From NCBI RefSeq assembly GCF_008329605.1, contig NZ_NPKO01000002.1, positions 124,001-188,000 on the forward strand: 64,000 nucleotides of DNA, read 5' to 3'. Positions 55,178-63,317 of the stretch are shown here, in pieces. The notes beneath the pieces are model-generated. The model did no database searches. It saw only the letters and a list, made by a program, of their open reading frames with translations, and had not been told where the DNA came from. Made by a program: the position numbers and the translations under genes. Origin of the DNA: Mycolicibacterium sp. P9-64 (GTDB taxonomy: Bacteria > Actinomycetota > Actinomycetes > Mycobacteriales > Mycobacteriaceae). Numbering within the stretch: position 1 is the first letter of the stretch; each line of letters opens with the position of its first letter.

Positions 55178-55270
55178 GTGAACAAGGCCACCAGCGGCGA
55201 GACTACGGCCATGAGTAAGAACAAGTCGCGGCTGATCCTCGGCGCCGTCGCGATTCCCTGGCCTCCATGA
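55178..55270 (+). CDS. Possible 30-residue leader ORF upstream of the oxidoreductase
   Basis: GTG with a strong GGGAGG five bases upstream, 30 codons (NKATSGETTAMSKNKSRL then ILGAVAIPWPP), ending in a TGA that overlaps the ATG of the oxidoreductase (ATGA). It could be a translational-coupling leader or the remnant of an N-terminal gene. It is too short for routine gene callers. Confidence 0.45.
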   Translation: MNKATSGETTAMSKNKSRLILGAVAIPWPP

Positions 55271-56412
55271 AAGGCGACGCCATGAGCAGACGCGTCGTCA
55301 TCGCGGGGCTCGGCGACAGCGGCGTGCTCACCGCGATCCGGCTTGCCAAACACGCCCCCGACGTCGAGGTGGTCGGCATCTCGGCCAAGCCTGCGTTGGT
55401 GAGCGGACAGGAGCTCGGATGGCGGATCAGCCGTCCCGACCACTGGGCCCGGCACAACTGGATCTCGTTCGATCAATTCCGCGGACTGGACCGGGTGCGC
55501 ACCGTGCACGGCACGCTGACGGGGATCGACCTGGCGAATAGGACCGTCGCCGTCCTTGGCGACGACGGGACGACGACGGACGAGGCGTACGACACCCTCG
55601 TCATCTCGACGGGTGTGACCAACGGGTTCTGGCGGCAGCCCACGTTTCAGTCCGCCGACGAGATCGGCGCAGACTTGCGCGCGGCACACGACCGGCTCGC
55701 CGCCGCCTCGTCGGTGATCGTGGTCGGCGGCGGCGCCGCGGCCGTCAGCAGCGCGGCGAACGTCGCGAGGACGTGGCCGGGCACGCGCGTCGACCTCTAC
55801 TTTCCCGGCGAACGCGCACTGGTCCAGCACCACGTCCGAGCGTGGGATCGCGTTCGGCGCCGTCTCGACGAGGCGGGCGTCGTGCTGCACCCCGGCCACC
55901 GCGCCGTACTGCCCGACGGCTTCACCGGTGAGGAGATCACCAGCGACCCGGTCGAGTGGAGCACCGGGCAGCCGCCGTCGTCCGCCGAAGCCGTCCTCTG
56001 GACCGTCGGACGGGTGCGGCCCAACACCGGTTGGTTGCCGAACGAGATGCTCGACGAGCACGGCTTCGTCCGCGTCACTCCAGAGTTGCGTGTCCCCGAG
56101 CATCCCGGCGTGTTCGCAGTCGGCGACGTCGCTGCCACCGACCCGCTGCGAAGTTCGGCCCGCAACAGGGCCGACGGGCTGCTGGCACACAACGTCCTCG
56201 CTGAATTCGAGGGCACGCAAATGCGGTCGTACCGGCCGCCGACGCGGCGTTGGGGTTCGGTGATCGGCATCCAGCGCGACGGCCTCGAGGTGTTCACCCC
56301 GAGCGGCCGCGCGGTCCGGTTCCCCGCGTGGTCGTTCGAGCACGTCCTGATGAGGTGGATCGTGCGATGGGGAATCTATCGCGGTGTGCGCGATGCCGAG
56401 CCTCGTGTGTGA
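55267..56412 (+). CDS. NDH-2-like FAD-dependent NAD(P)H oxidoreductase
   Basis: 381 residues at the longer start (overlapping the small ORF); an alternative ATG at 55282 has AAAGG in front. N-terminal FAD Rossmann RVVIAGLGDSGVLTAIRLAK, NAD(P) Rossmann SVIVVGGGAAAVSSAANVAR, and the C-terminal FAD strand GVFAVGDVAATDPL. Type II NADH dehydrogenase or ferredoxin/quinone reductase family; no clear membrane helix. Next gene overlaps by GTGA. Confidence 0.88.
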   Translation: MKGDAMSRRVVIAGLGDSGVLTAIRLAKHAPDVEVVGISAKPALVSGQELGWRISRPDHWARHNWISFDQFRGLDRVRTVHGTLTGIDLANRTVAVLGDDGTTTDEAYDTLVISTGVTNGFWRQPTFQSADEIGADLRAAHDRLAAASSVIVVGGGAAAVSSAANVARTWPGTRVDLYFPGERALVQHHVRAWDRVRRRLDEAGVVLHPGHRAVLPDGFTGEEITSDPVEWSTGQPPSSAEAVLWTVGRVRPNTGWLPNEMLDEHGFVRVTPELRVPEHPGVFAVGDVAATDPLRSSARNRADGLLAHNVLAEFEGTQMRSYRPPTRRWGSVIGIQRDGLEVFTPSGRAVRFPAWSFEHVLMRWIVRWGIYRGVRDAEPRV

Positions 56413-57662
56413 CGCTGCTGGGTATTGTCGACCCATTGTCACTAGTTGCGTCACCACATCCACCCGAGCCGATGTCCATGGTCGCCCCCAGCCCTAACCC
56501 CGGCCCGCAGCAGAAGCTGTCGATTCTGTTGGTCGAGGACGACCGGGGCGACGCATTGCTGGTCGAAGAGCTGATCGCCGACGCCAATGCCGACATCCGC
56601 GTGGCGTGGGCCAGGACGATGGCGGACGCCGAGCGCGAGCTGGACAACGGTCGCCCCGACTGCGTGCTACTCGATCTCAACCTGCCGGACGCCAACGGGA
56701 TCAGCGCACTGGACCGGATCGCCAAGCGGGCGGACAACGTTCCAGTCGTCGTGCTGACCGGATTCAACGACGAACACTTCGGTGTCCAGGCGGTGGCGTC
56801 GGGCGCCCAGGACTATCTGGTCAAGGGACGCGTCGAGCCCGAGACGCTGCGCCGCGCCCTGCTCTACGCGATCGAACGCAAGCGGGCCCAGCTGGTCGCG
56901 GTGGAGCTGCACGCGAGTCAGTTGGTAGCACAGGAGAACACCCGCCTGGCGCGGGGTCTTCAGCCAACGCCGCTCCTGCTGGACGACCCGGGGGTTGACA
57001 TCGTCGCGCAGTACCGGCCGCGCCACGAGAACGCCACGCTCGGTGGCGACTTCTACGACTTCGTCCAGACGCCGGACCGGACCGTCCACGTCATGGTTGG
57101 TGACGTCGCCGGGCACGGTCCCGATGCGGCCGCCCTCGGGGTGGCGTTGCGGATCGGGTGGCGGGCGCTCACCTTTGCCGGCCTCCGCGGCAATGAGCGC
57201 ATGCGGCAGCTCGAGCGGATCCTTCTGGCCGAGAGCCCTGCCGCAGGCATCTTCGCCACGGCGATCAGCGTCGCACTTGCACCAAACAGCAGGCGTTTCA
57301 ACGTGGTTCGCGCCGGCCATCCCGGAATGTTGTTGCACGGGCCGAACACCGTCGAGTGGCTGGAACCGCCCGCGGGGCCCGCTCTTGGCCTCGGCGGCAA
57401 CGAATGGCCACTCAGCGAGTTGGAGCTCCCCGAGGGGCATGGGCTGGTGCTGCTCACCGACGGTGTGTTCGAGGGGCATTCCGGTGAGGGCAACGAGCGC
57501 CTCGGCGAGGCAGGCCTGCTCGAGCTGGCGCGGTCGCTGACCGCGCTGTCCGGCAGCGAGTTCGTCACCGCCCTCATCGACGGAGCGGAGAAGCGTGCCG
57601 AGGCGCACGGCGGCCTCAGCGACGACATCGCGGTGGTGCGGGTGGAACGTACGCGCGGATGA
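56409..57662 (+). CDS. Response regulator with PP2C (SpoIIE-type) phosphatase output
   Basis: 417 residues from a GTG overlapping the previous stop; ATG at 56472 or 56478 is an alternative. Receiver domain: LSILLVEDDRGDALL, phosphoacceptor Asp in DCVLLDLNLPDANG, VVVLTGF, DYLVKG. Linker, then PP2C SpoIIE: GGDFYDF, VMVGDVAGHGPDAAA, LVLLTDGVFEG and SDDIAVV, keeping metal-binding Asp residues. Output is dephosphorylation of a target, usually an anti-sigma antagonist. Operon with CHASE3 kinase and a single receiver. Confidence 0.93.
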   Translation: MTLLGIVDPLSLVASPHPPEPMSMVAPSPNPGPQQKLSILLVEDDRGDALLVEELIADANADIRVAWARTMADAERELDNGRPDCVLLDLNLPDANGISALDRIAKRADNVPVVVLTGFNDEHFGVQAVASGAQDYLVKGRVEPETLRRALLYAIERKRAQLVAVELHASQLVAQENTRLARGLQPTPLLLDDPGVDIVAQYRPRHENATLGGDFYDFVQTPDRTVHVMVGDVAGHGPDAAALGVALRIGWRALTFAGLRGNERMRQLERILLAESPAAGIFATAISVALAPNSRRFNVVRAGHPGMLLHGPNTVEWLEPPAGPALGLGGNEWPLSELELPEGHGLVLLTDGVFEGHSGEGNERLGEAGLLELARSLTALSGSEFVTALIDGAEKRAEAHGGLSDDIAVVRVERTRG

Positions 57663-59245
57663 CCAAGTCGCAGCGAGGAATTCAGCTCACCGTGCAGGGC
57701 TGGCAGTACCTGGTGCTTGCAGTCATGGGCATCGTGGTGTTCGCGGGAGCGGTAGCAGGTTCGGTGCTGCTGAATCGGACTGACGAGCTGTCGCGCGAGC
57801 TGATCGACGACATCCAGCCGTCCCGCGTTGCCGCGTATCGGTTGCAGGGCGCACTCGGCGACCAGGAGACCGCGACCCGCGGGTACGCGATCTCCGCAGA
57901 TCGGCAGTTCCTCGACCCCTACTACACCGGCCAACAAGCGGAGGACGTCTCCGCCGATGCCATTCGCCAACACCTTGCCGACCGGCCCGACCTGCTCAGC
58001 GACGTCGAGGCGATCCAGCGGGCTGCGGAACGCTGGCGCAGCACCTACGCCGAGCCGCTGATCGCGAGCATCAACCCCGGATCCCCAGGCGTGATCGCCG
58101 GCACGACCGTCGACAGGGGCAAGTCCGAATTCGACGGCATCCGGTCGCTCTTCGAGGTGCAGAACCAGCATCTATTGAACGCGCGAGAGGACGCGATCGG
58201 CGAGCTCGATCAGGCGCGCGGCTGGCGTGACGGGGTGTTGGTGGGCATGATCGGCACGTTCCTCGTGATGGCGATCGTGTTGGCGATCCTGGTGCGTAGC
58301 GCGGTGACGCGACCGTTGGAAGCTCTTGCGGAGGCGTGCCAGCGGATCACCGAGGGGAACTTCTACCAGCGCATCACCCCGCACGGACCCAAGGACATTC
58401 GCCGCATGGCCACCGACGTCGAGAACATGCGGCAACGGATCGTGGACGAGCTCGAGGCGGCGCAGACGGCCCGGGACCAGCTGGACGAACAGACCGTCGA
58501 GCTCCGACGGTCGAACGCCGAGCTCGAGCAGTTCGCCTACGTCGCATCCCACGACCTGCAGGAGCCGCTGCGGAAGGTGGCGTCGTTCTGTCAGCTGCTG
58601 GAGAAGCGCTACGCCGACCAGCTCGACGAGCGAGGTGTCGAGTACATCGGGTTCGCGGTCGACGGCGCCAAGCGCATGCAGGTGCTGATCAACGACCTGC
58701 TGACGTTCTCCCGCGTCGGCAGGCCAAGCACCACCAAGGACGTCGACGTCGACCTTGGCGCCGCGCTCGACGTCGCGCTTGGCAACCTGTCGGCCGCCGT
58801 CGAGGAGTCGGGTGCCGCGATCGTCCGACCGGCGGAATTGCCCACGGTCGTCGGGGACCCGACGCTTCTGGCGATGCTGTGGCAGAACCTGATCGGCAAC
58901 GCGATCAAGTTCCGCCGCGAGGGTGTCGAGCCACGGATCGTCCTGGAGTGCGAGCCCGATACTGGTGAGGGCGGGGATCACTGGGTTTTCAGCCTGACGG
59001 ACAACGGGATCGGAATCGACGAGGAGTTCGTCGACAAGGTCTTCGTGATCTTCCAGCGCCTGCATGGTCGCGACGTCTACGGAGGGACCGGTATAGGGTT
59101 GGCGCTCTGCAAGAAGATCGTCGAATTCCACGGCGGCACGATCTGGATCGACACGTCGTTCACATCGTCTTCTGGGGGAACCTGCTTTCGCTTCACCCTG
59201 CCCGTTAAGCAACCAGCGGCTGTTCTGGAAGGACCATCTGAATGA
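57659..59245 (+). CDS. Membrane sensor histidine kinase with CHASE3 and HAMP domains
   Basis: 528 residues, ATGA overlap with the PP2C gene. N-terminal helix (about 17-38), an extracytoplasmic CHASE3 domain (to about 190), second helix, HAMP, coiled coil, then HisKA with ASHDLQEPLRKVASFCQLL (phosphoacceptor His) and HATPase N-box NLIGNAIKFRR, G1 DNGIGI and G2 GGTGIGLALCKKIVEFHGG. Phytochrome-like kinase core, without a photosensory domain. Likely phosphorylates one or both receivers in this operon. Confidence 0.94.
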   Translation: MTKSQRGIQLTVQGWQYLVLAVMGIVVFAGAVAGSVLLNRTDELSRELIDDIQPSRVAAYRLQGALGDQETATRGYAISADRQFLDPYYTGQQAEDVSADAIRQHLADRPDLLSDVEAIQRAAERWRSTYAEPLIASINPGSPGVIAGTTVDRGKSEFDGIRSLFEVQNQHLLNAREDAIGELDQARGWRDGVLVGMIGTFLVMAIVLAILVRSAVTRPLEALAEACQRITEGNFYQRITPHGPKDIRRMATDVENMRQRIVDELEAAQTARDQLDEQTVELRRSNAELEQFAYVASHDLQEPLRKVASFCQLLEKRYADQLDERGVEYIGFAVDGAKRMQVLINDLLTFSRVGRPSTTKDVDVDLGAALDVALGNLSAAVEESGAAIVRPAELPTVVGDPTLLAMLWQNLIGNAIKFRREGVEPRIVLECEPDTGEGGDHWVFSLTDNGIGIDEEFVDKVFVIFQRLHGRDVYGGTGIGLALCKKIVEFHGGTIWIDTSFTSSSGGTCFRFTLPVKQPAAVLEGPSE

Positions 59246-59682
59246 CACCTGCTGGCCGGCCGATCGACGTGCTGCTCGTCGAGGACGATCCGGGCGATGT
59301 CCTCATCACCCGGGAAGTGCTCGATTACCACGAGACCAAGAACAACGTGCACGTCGCAAGCGACGGGCAGGAAGGCTTGGACTTCTTGTACAGGCAGGGC
59401 GCCCACGCCGATGCGCCCCAGCCCGACCTGATCCTGCTCGACCTGAACTTGCCCAAGTACGATGGTCGCCAGCTGCTCGAGCGGATCAAGTCCGACGCCG
59501 ACCTCTGCCACATCCCGGTGGTCGTCCTCACGACCTCCTCCGCGGAGGAGGACGTCCTCGAGAGCTACAAGCTGCACGCCAACGCCTACGTCACCAAACC
59601 CGTCGACGTCGATCAGTTCATGAGCGCGGTCCGTCAGATCGACGAGTTCTTCATTCAGGTGGTCCGTCTTCCGCAGTCGTAG
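59242..59682 (+). CDS. Single-domain response regulator (Rcp1-like)
   Basis: 146 residues, ATGA overlap with the kinase gene. VLLVEDDPGDVLITREVL, phosphoacceptor Asp in LILLDLNLPKYDG, VVVLTTSSAEEDV, AYVTKPVDVDQF. No output domain. Pairs with the phytochrome-type kinase, like Rcp1 in cyanobacteria; could shuttle phosphate to the PP2C receiver. The 3' end overlaps the convergent CobW gene by 32 bp. Confidence 0.93.
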   Translation: MTPAGRPIDVLLVEDDPGDVLITREVLDYHETKNNVHVASDGQEGLDFLYRQGAHADAPQPDLILLDLNLPKYDGRQLLERIKSDADLCHIPVVVLTTSSAEEDVLESYKLHANAYVTKPVDVDQFMSAVRQIDEFFIQVVRLPQS

Positions 59683-60871
59683 TGGTTGCGCTCGCATTGG
59701 CCTCGTCGGGCGAATCCGTGCACGGGTCCTCGTGAAATTCGCCGAACGGATCCGGGTGGTCCTGCCACTCGGCTGGGGCGGCCATCTCGTCGTCGGTCAG
59801 TAGGGCGCCCGTCAAGGCCGCACGAATCTCGGCAGGGTCCGCTCCGCACACCAGAACGGTCATGGCGGTGTGTCGGTCGCCAAAACGTCGGTCCCACATC
59901 AAGTTTGCGAATGCCTGCCGCTGCGGGTTGACGTAGGCCGCCTCTTGGGCGGTCATCGCGGTCAGCCACTTTCCTGCGGAACTGACCCGTAGCCCGCCTC
60001 CTGCGGACTCGAGCCACATTGCCTGCTCAGGCCGTCCCGACAGCCACAGCCGGCCGCGGGCGCGGACCACGCCGTCGAGCAACATGTCGATGGCCGCATG
60101 TAGGCGCTGAGGATGAAACGGCCGCTGGGCGTTGAACTCCATCAGCGCGACGCGTCCGTCGAAGTGCAGCGGGGGCTCCCCGGCCAGCAGTGGTTGGTGC
60201 GGCTCGTCGGTGCGGCCGCGCCGCGCATCCGGTTCCAGATGTGCCAACGCCTGGTCGAGCTGCGTGACACCGACGGTGAGCCGCGCCCGCGGGGCCAGCC
60301 TGCGCAGCACCGACAGGGTCTCCGGTTCCGGTGCGGTGAGTACCACGACGTCGGCGAACTCGGCCTGACCGACGACGACCTGCGCGACGGTCCGCCCGTC
60401 GTTCAGTTCGGCGTCGCCGAGCGCCCGTCCCAACCAGGTCAGTGAGTCGACGCAGGTGATCACGGCGGTGATCTCCACGTCACGGGCCGCGGGTCCGTCG
60501 GTGTACCCGGGACCGACGCTGACGCGTACGTGGTTGATGGCCCAGCAGATCGGCTCGGGCTCTAGCCACGACGACAGATGTACGACGATGCGCTCGACGT
60601 CGGCGCGACGGTGCAGGGTGCGCAGCAGAATCAGGAGGTCGTTGCGGATCGTGCAGGCGATGCAGCCGTGGGCCAGTTCGAGAGCGGTCTCGGACGTGAC
60701 GAGCACGCCGTCTTGAAGATTGGCCCCGTCTTGACGGCTGGCCACGGTTCGCTTGACGACGTGCCCGTCGAAGCGGTGCTCGACCACCAACGTTCCCGGC
60801 CTGCGCAGCAGTGTCCCCGTCACCGAGTCCGTGTCGCCTTGGCCCGCCACCAACAGCACCGGTGTCCGCAT
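59651..60871 (-). CDS. CobW/COG0523-like protein of zinc homeostasis (Rv0106-like)
   Basis: 406 residues from MRTPVLLVAGQGD, after a perfect AGGAGG. Very like Rv0106: EHRFDGHVVKR, HGCIACTIRNDLLILLRTLH (zinc-binding CxxC, normally CxCC), WLESAGGGLRVSSAGKWLTAM, FGDRHTAMTVLVCGADP. The canonical Walker A GxxGxGKT is absent (VAGQGDTDSVTG), as in Rv0106, so GTPase activity is doubtful. Two Zur-like palindromes lie upstream, and it is divergent from zinc-free ribosomal protein genes. Confidence 0.92.
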   Translation of the reverse strand: MRTPVLLVAGQGDTDSVTGTLLRRPGTLVVEHRFDGHVVKRTVASRQDGANLQDGVLVTSETALELAHGCIACTIRNDLLILLRTLHRRADVERIVVHLSSWLEPEPICWAINHVRVSVGPGYTDGPAARDVEITAVITCVDSLTWLGRALGDAELNDGRTVAQVVVGQAEFADVVVLTAPEPETLSVLRRLAPRARLTVGVTQLDQALAHLEPDARRGRTDEPHQPLLAGEPPLHFDGRVALMEFNAQRPFHPQRLHAAIDMLLDGVVRARGRLWLSGRPEQAMWLESAGGGLRVSSAGKWLTAMTAQEAAYVNPQRQAFANLMWDRRFGDRHTAMTVLVCGADPAEIRAALTGALLTDDEMAAPAEWQDHPDPFGEFHEDPCTDSPDEANASATTTTAEDGPPE

Positions 60872-60885
60872 GACCCTCCTATCGG

Positions 60886-60900
60886 TAATGGTTTTCATTA
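60886..60900. promoter_or_regulatory. Candidate Zur box 1
   Basis: TAATGGTTTTCATTA: palindromic arms TAATG and CATTA around GTTTT, matching the core of mycobacterial Zur sites. It lies between the divergent CobW and rpmB genes, 14 bp upstream of the CobW ATG. Confidence 0.7.
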
Positions 60901-60938
60901 AGGCGCTTCCTACGGTACAGTCCCGGCCAACGCTTGTC

Positions 60939-60951
60939 GAAAATCATTTTC
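60939..60951. promoter_or_regulatory. Candidate Zur box 2
   Basis: GAAAATCATTTTC, a perfect 13-bp palindrome centred on C, within TTGTCGAAAATCATTTTCAA. This is the classic mycobacterial Zur operator core. It precedes rpmB by 33 bp. Confidence 0.8.
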
Positions 60952-60983
60952 AATAAGATGTGTAACCGAGGGGAGTGGTTCGG

Positions 60984-61220
60984 TTGTCCGCGACGTGTCA
61001 GATCACGGGCCGTACAGTCAGTTTCGGGAACAAGGTGTCCCATTCGCATCGCCGCACCAGTCGACGGTGGTCGCCCAACATCCAGAACAAGACGTACTAC
61101 CTGCCCTCCGAGGGGCGACGCATCAAACTGCGGGTGAGTGCCAAGGGGATCAAGGTCATCGACCGCGACGGGATCGAGGCCGTCGTGGCCAGGCTCCGCC
61201 GTGACGGGCAGCGAATCTGA
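60984..61220 (+). CDS. rpmB: Alternative zinc-free ribosomal protein bL28
   Basis: 78 residues from TTG, the start that fits GAGGGGAG eight bases upstream and the usual MSA N-terminus and length of RpmB2; a GTG at 60975 is too close to the ribosome site. [41 protein letters not shown]. Lacks the full set of zinc-binding cysteines (C-minus form). Expressed on zinc starvation under Zur, replacing the zinc-containing L28. Confidence 0.93.
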   Translation: MSATCQITGRTVSFGNKVSHSHRRTSRRWSPNIQNKTYYLPSEGRRIKLRVSAKGIKVIDRDGIEAVVARLRRDGQRI

Positions 61221-61384
61221 TGGCGCGCACGGACATTCGGCTCGTCGTCAAACTTCGGTCCACGGCAGGCACGGGCTACACCTACGTCACGCGCAAGAAC
61301 CGCCGCAACGACCCGGACCGCCTCGTGCTGCGCAAGTACGACCCCGTCATCCGCAAGCACGTCGACTTCCGAGAGGAGCGCTGA
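61220..61384 (+). CDS. rpmG: Alternative zinc-free ribosomal protein bL33
   Basis: 54 residues. ATG overlaps the L28 stop (TGATG). Reads [20 protein letters not shown] then [20 protein letters not shown] and [14 protein letters not shown]. No cysteine at all, so it cannot hold zinc: the C-minus form. Absent from many automatic calls because of its size. Second gene of the Zur operon. Confidence 0.95.
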   Translation: MARTDIRLVVKLRSTAGTGYTYVTRKNRRNDPDRLVLRKYDPVIRKHVDFREER

Positions 61385-61386
61385 CC

Positions 61387-61692
61387 ATGGCGAAGAAGTC
61401 CAAGATCGTCAAGAACGAAAGGCGTCGCGAGATCGTGGCCCGCTACGCCGAACGGCGCGCGGAGCTCAAGGAGATCATCAGGGTGCCGACGAGCTCGAGC
61501 GACGAAAGAAATGCTGCCCTTGCGGAATTGGCGAGGCAACCGCGTGACGCCAGCCCAGTCCGCGTGCGCAACCGTGACGCCGTCGACGGGCGCCCCCGCG
61601 GCCATCTTCGCAAGTTCGGACTATCTCGGGTGCGCGTGCGCGAGATGGCCCACGAAGGCCACCTGCCCGGCGTGCGGAAGGCGAGTTGGTGA
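61387..61692 (+). CDS. rpsN: Alternative zinc-free ribosomal protein uS14
   Basis: 101 residues, ATG two bases after the L33 stop. [41 protein letters not shown] and [20 protein letters not shown]. The CxxC...CxxC zinc ribbon of the C-plus form is absent. Replaces zinc-binding S14 during zinc limitation, freeing zinc. Stop overlaps rpsR by GTGA. Confidence 0.95.
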   Translation: MAKKSKIVKNERRREIVARYAERRAELKEIIRVPTSSSDERNAALAELARQPRDASPVRVRNRDAVDGRPRGHLRKFGLSRVRVREMAHEGHLPGVRKASW

Positions 61693-61952
61693 AGGACAAA
61701 CCGTCGCCCAAGGGCCGCCGCGCCGCGCTGGAACCGAAGCGCGCCAAGAAGAACATGTTCAAGACGCTCGGCGTGACCGAGATCGACTACAAGGACACCG
61801 CAGCGCTGCGGTTGTTCATCTCCGATCGCGGCAAGATCAGAGCGCGCAGCGTCACGGGCCTCACGGTTCGCCAGCAGCGCCAGGTGGCGACCGCGATCAA
61901 GAACGCCCGCGAGATGGCGCTGCTGCCGTATTCGCCCGGCGCACCGCGGTGA
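61689..61952 (+). CDS. rpsR: Alternative zinc-free ribosomal protein bS18
   Basis: 87 residues from GTG overlapping the S14 stop. [59 protein letters not shown]. No cysteine. Last of the four C-minus ribosomal proteins; its stop overlaps the next gene by GTGA, so the fifth gene is coupled. Confidence 0.94.
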   Translation: MKDKPSPKGRRAALEPKRAKKNMFKTLGVTEIDYKDTAALRLFISDRGKIRARSVTGLTVRQQRQVATAIKNAREMALLPYSPGAPR

Positions 61953-62344
61953 GCGTGAAGCGCCCGAACGACGCGACGGACGGCGCCTTCGCATTGGTGG
62001 TGTGCACCGGTTGCAATGCAGGGCAGGGACTCTCGGTGCTCGACGGGTTGCGCGCGACGGTCAGGAGCTGTCCGCACGGAGTGCTGGTCGCCGCCGGCTG
62101 CATGCTCGGACCACTCACGTGCGCGGCTCGTCCCGACCGCCCCGGCGTGCTGGTGCTGCTGCAGCCCTGCTCAGTCGACCGCACGCCGCTCGGGTCGGCG
62201 ACGTGGGTCGGTCCGATCAACGACGAGCACGACGTGGCTGCCGTCGGAGAGTGGGTGCGAAACGGCGACTGGCGTCTCGGTGCGCTGCCGGAGCACCTGC
62301 GGCCCGCAATGAACTCGATGCGTCTGGTGGGCAGCCGCAACTGA
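61949..62344 (+). CDS. Cysteine-rich protein coupled to the C-minus ribosomal operon (candidate Mrf, hibernation factor recruiter)
   Basis: 131 residues from GTG. Six cysteines (residues 19, 22, 41, 51, 58, 74) in [24 protein letters not shown] and LQPCS; thioredoxin-like 2Fe-2S ferredoxin-type spacing, or a zinc site. In Mycobacterium smegmatis the last gene of the zinc-starvation ribosomal operon encodes Mrf, which recruits protein Y to C-minus ribosomes; this gene holds that place. Identity with Mrf is inferred from synteny; the alternative is a small ferredoxin. Confidence 0.7.
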   Translation: MSVKRPNDATDGAFALVVCTGCNAGQGLSVLDGLRATVRSCPHGVLVAAGCMLGPLTCAARPDRPGVLVLLQPCSVDRTPLGSATWVGPINDEHDVAAVGEWVRNGDWRLGALPEHLRPAMNSMRLVGSRN

Positions 62345-62358
62345 TCTACGCGGCCGGT

Positions 62359-62721
62359 CTACAGGGGAATGAACTTCTCGCTGTTGAGTTCGCGCCACAA
62401 CCTGCGGCAGGCGGCCCGCAGGCGTCGCCAGGTCGGGCTCTCCGACATGTGGTCGATGAGGTCGAAGTCTGCGATGACGTACCCGTCCTTCGCGCGGTGC
62501 CAGACCTCGGCCAGGCACAGCTCCAAGGCGGCCATGGTGGTCACCCTGGGTGGGGCGATGGTGTCGAGCGCGTCATCGGAGATGAACGCCGGGCACGACG
62601 TGTGCACGGTGTGGTCGACGGCGCGGACGTGAATCTCGAGTGCGATGGGGGACAGCGCGGGAGCCTTGCCGCCACGTTCCCGCAACGTCTCGACCTCGGC
62701 GTAAACGGCGTCGTCGCGCAT
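62359..62721 (-). CDS. Conserved hypothetical protein, leaderless transcript likely
   Basis: 120 residues from MRDDAVYAEVETLRER. All-alpha, with two tryptophans near the end (SPTWRRLRAACRRLWREL). No family recognised. A TATAGT hexamer ends six bases before the ATG, which puts the A of ATG at the expected transcription start, so the messenger is probably leaderless; this also fixes the start. Divergent from the SRPBCC gene. Confidence 0.7.
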   Translation of the reverse strand: MRDDAVYAEVETLRERGGKAPALSPIALEIHVRAVDHTVHTSCPAFISDDALDTIAPPRVTTMAALELCLAEVWHRAKDGYVIADFDLIDHMSESPTWRRLRAACRRLWRELNSEKFIPL

Positions 62722-62727
62722 ACCCAA

Positions 62728-62733
62728 ACTATA
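62728..62733 (-). promoter_or_regulatory. -10 element of a probable leaderless promoter
   Basis: TATAGT on the minus strand, followed by TTGGGT and then the ATG at 62721. The distance is that of a -10 to +1 with +1 at the start codon. Confidence 0.55.
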
Positions 62734-62736
62734 GAG

Positions 62737-62754
62737 GTAACACAGCCGTAACAC
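62737..62754. promoter_or_regulatory. Direct repeat GTAACAC-N4-GTAACAC (OmpR-family-type operator)
   Basis: Two perfect GTAACAC heptamers with an 11-bp period (62737-62743 and 62748-62754). Such head-to-tail repeats one helical turn apart are bound by OmpR-class regulators; the GTAAC core resembles MtrA sites. It overlaps the -16 to -33 region of the promoter at 62728-62733. Confidence 0.5.
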
Positions 62755-62839
62755 TGATTTTACGTCGCCTGGATTCCAAGCAGGGTCCGTCCGGGCGCCC
62801 GGTAGGGTTCGCCTCAACATCTGAGCAGGGGGAGTCGCC

Positions 62840-63313
62840 ATGACGGGCCGGACGTTCTCGTTCGAAATCAACAGGACCAGCAGCGCGCCCCCGGCGACGC
62901 TCTTCCGCCTCGAAACCGACGGCGCTCGCTGGGCCGACTGGGCCAAGCCCCTGATCGTGCAATCCAGCTGGGAACGGCAGGGCGACCCGGCTCCCGGCGG
63001 GATCGGCGCCATCCGCAAGGTCGGGCTGTGGCCGGTGCTGATGCGGGAGAAGACCGTCGAGTACGAGCAGGACCGCAGGCACGTCTACGCGCTGATCGGC
63101 CCGTCGACGCCCGCCAAGGACTACCAAGCCGAGGCGCTCTTCACGCCGAACGCATCGGGCGGTACCGACCTGCGCTGGCGTGGATCGTTCACCGAAGGTG
63201 CCCGGGGTACCGGACCGGTCATGCTCGCCTTCCTGCGCGGTGCGCTGCAGCTCATCTCGCTGCGGATGATCAAGGCCGCCGAACGCGAAACCCGCACGGG
63301 CCCAACGGGCTGA
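62840..63313 (+). CDS. SRPBCC (polyketide cyclase/START-like) protein
   Basis: 157 residues. Helix-grip fold: TFSFEINRTSSAPPATLFRL, WADWAKPLIVQSSWERQG, GGIGAIRKVGLWPVLMREK, YEAL/VYALIGPSTPAKDY-like middle and a C-terminal helix LRGALQLISLRMIKAAERE. Binds hydrophobic small molecules; ligand unknown. Precedes the alpha/beta hydrolase by 4 bp. Confidence 0.85.
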   Translation: MTGRTFSFEINRTSSAPPATLFRLETDGARWADWAKPLIVQSSWERQGDPAPGGIGAIRKVGLWPVLMREKTVEYEQDRRHVYALIGPSTPAKDYQAEALFTPNASGGTDLRWRGSFTEGARGTGPVMLAFLRGALQLISLRMIKAAERETRTGPTG

Positions 63314-63317
63314 TGAC

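Noticed and set aside
59651-60871. Missing Walker A in the CobW protein as a sign of gene damage
   Set aside because: The same lack is seen in the Rv0106-type proteins it resembles, and the gene is full length with good coding character.
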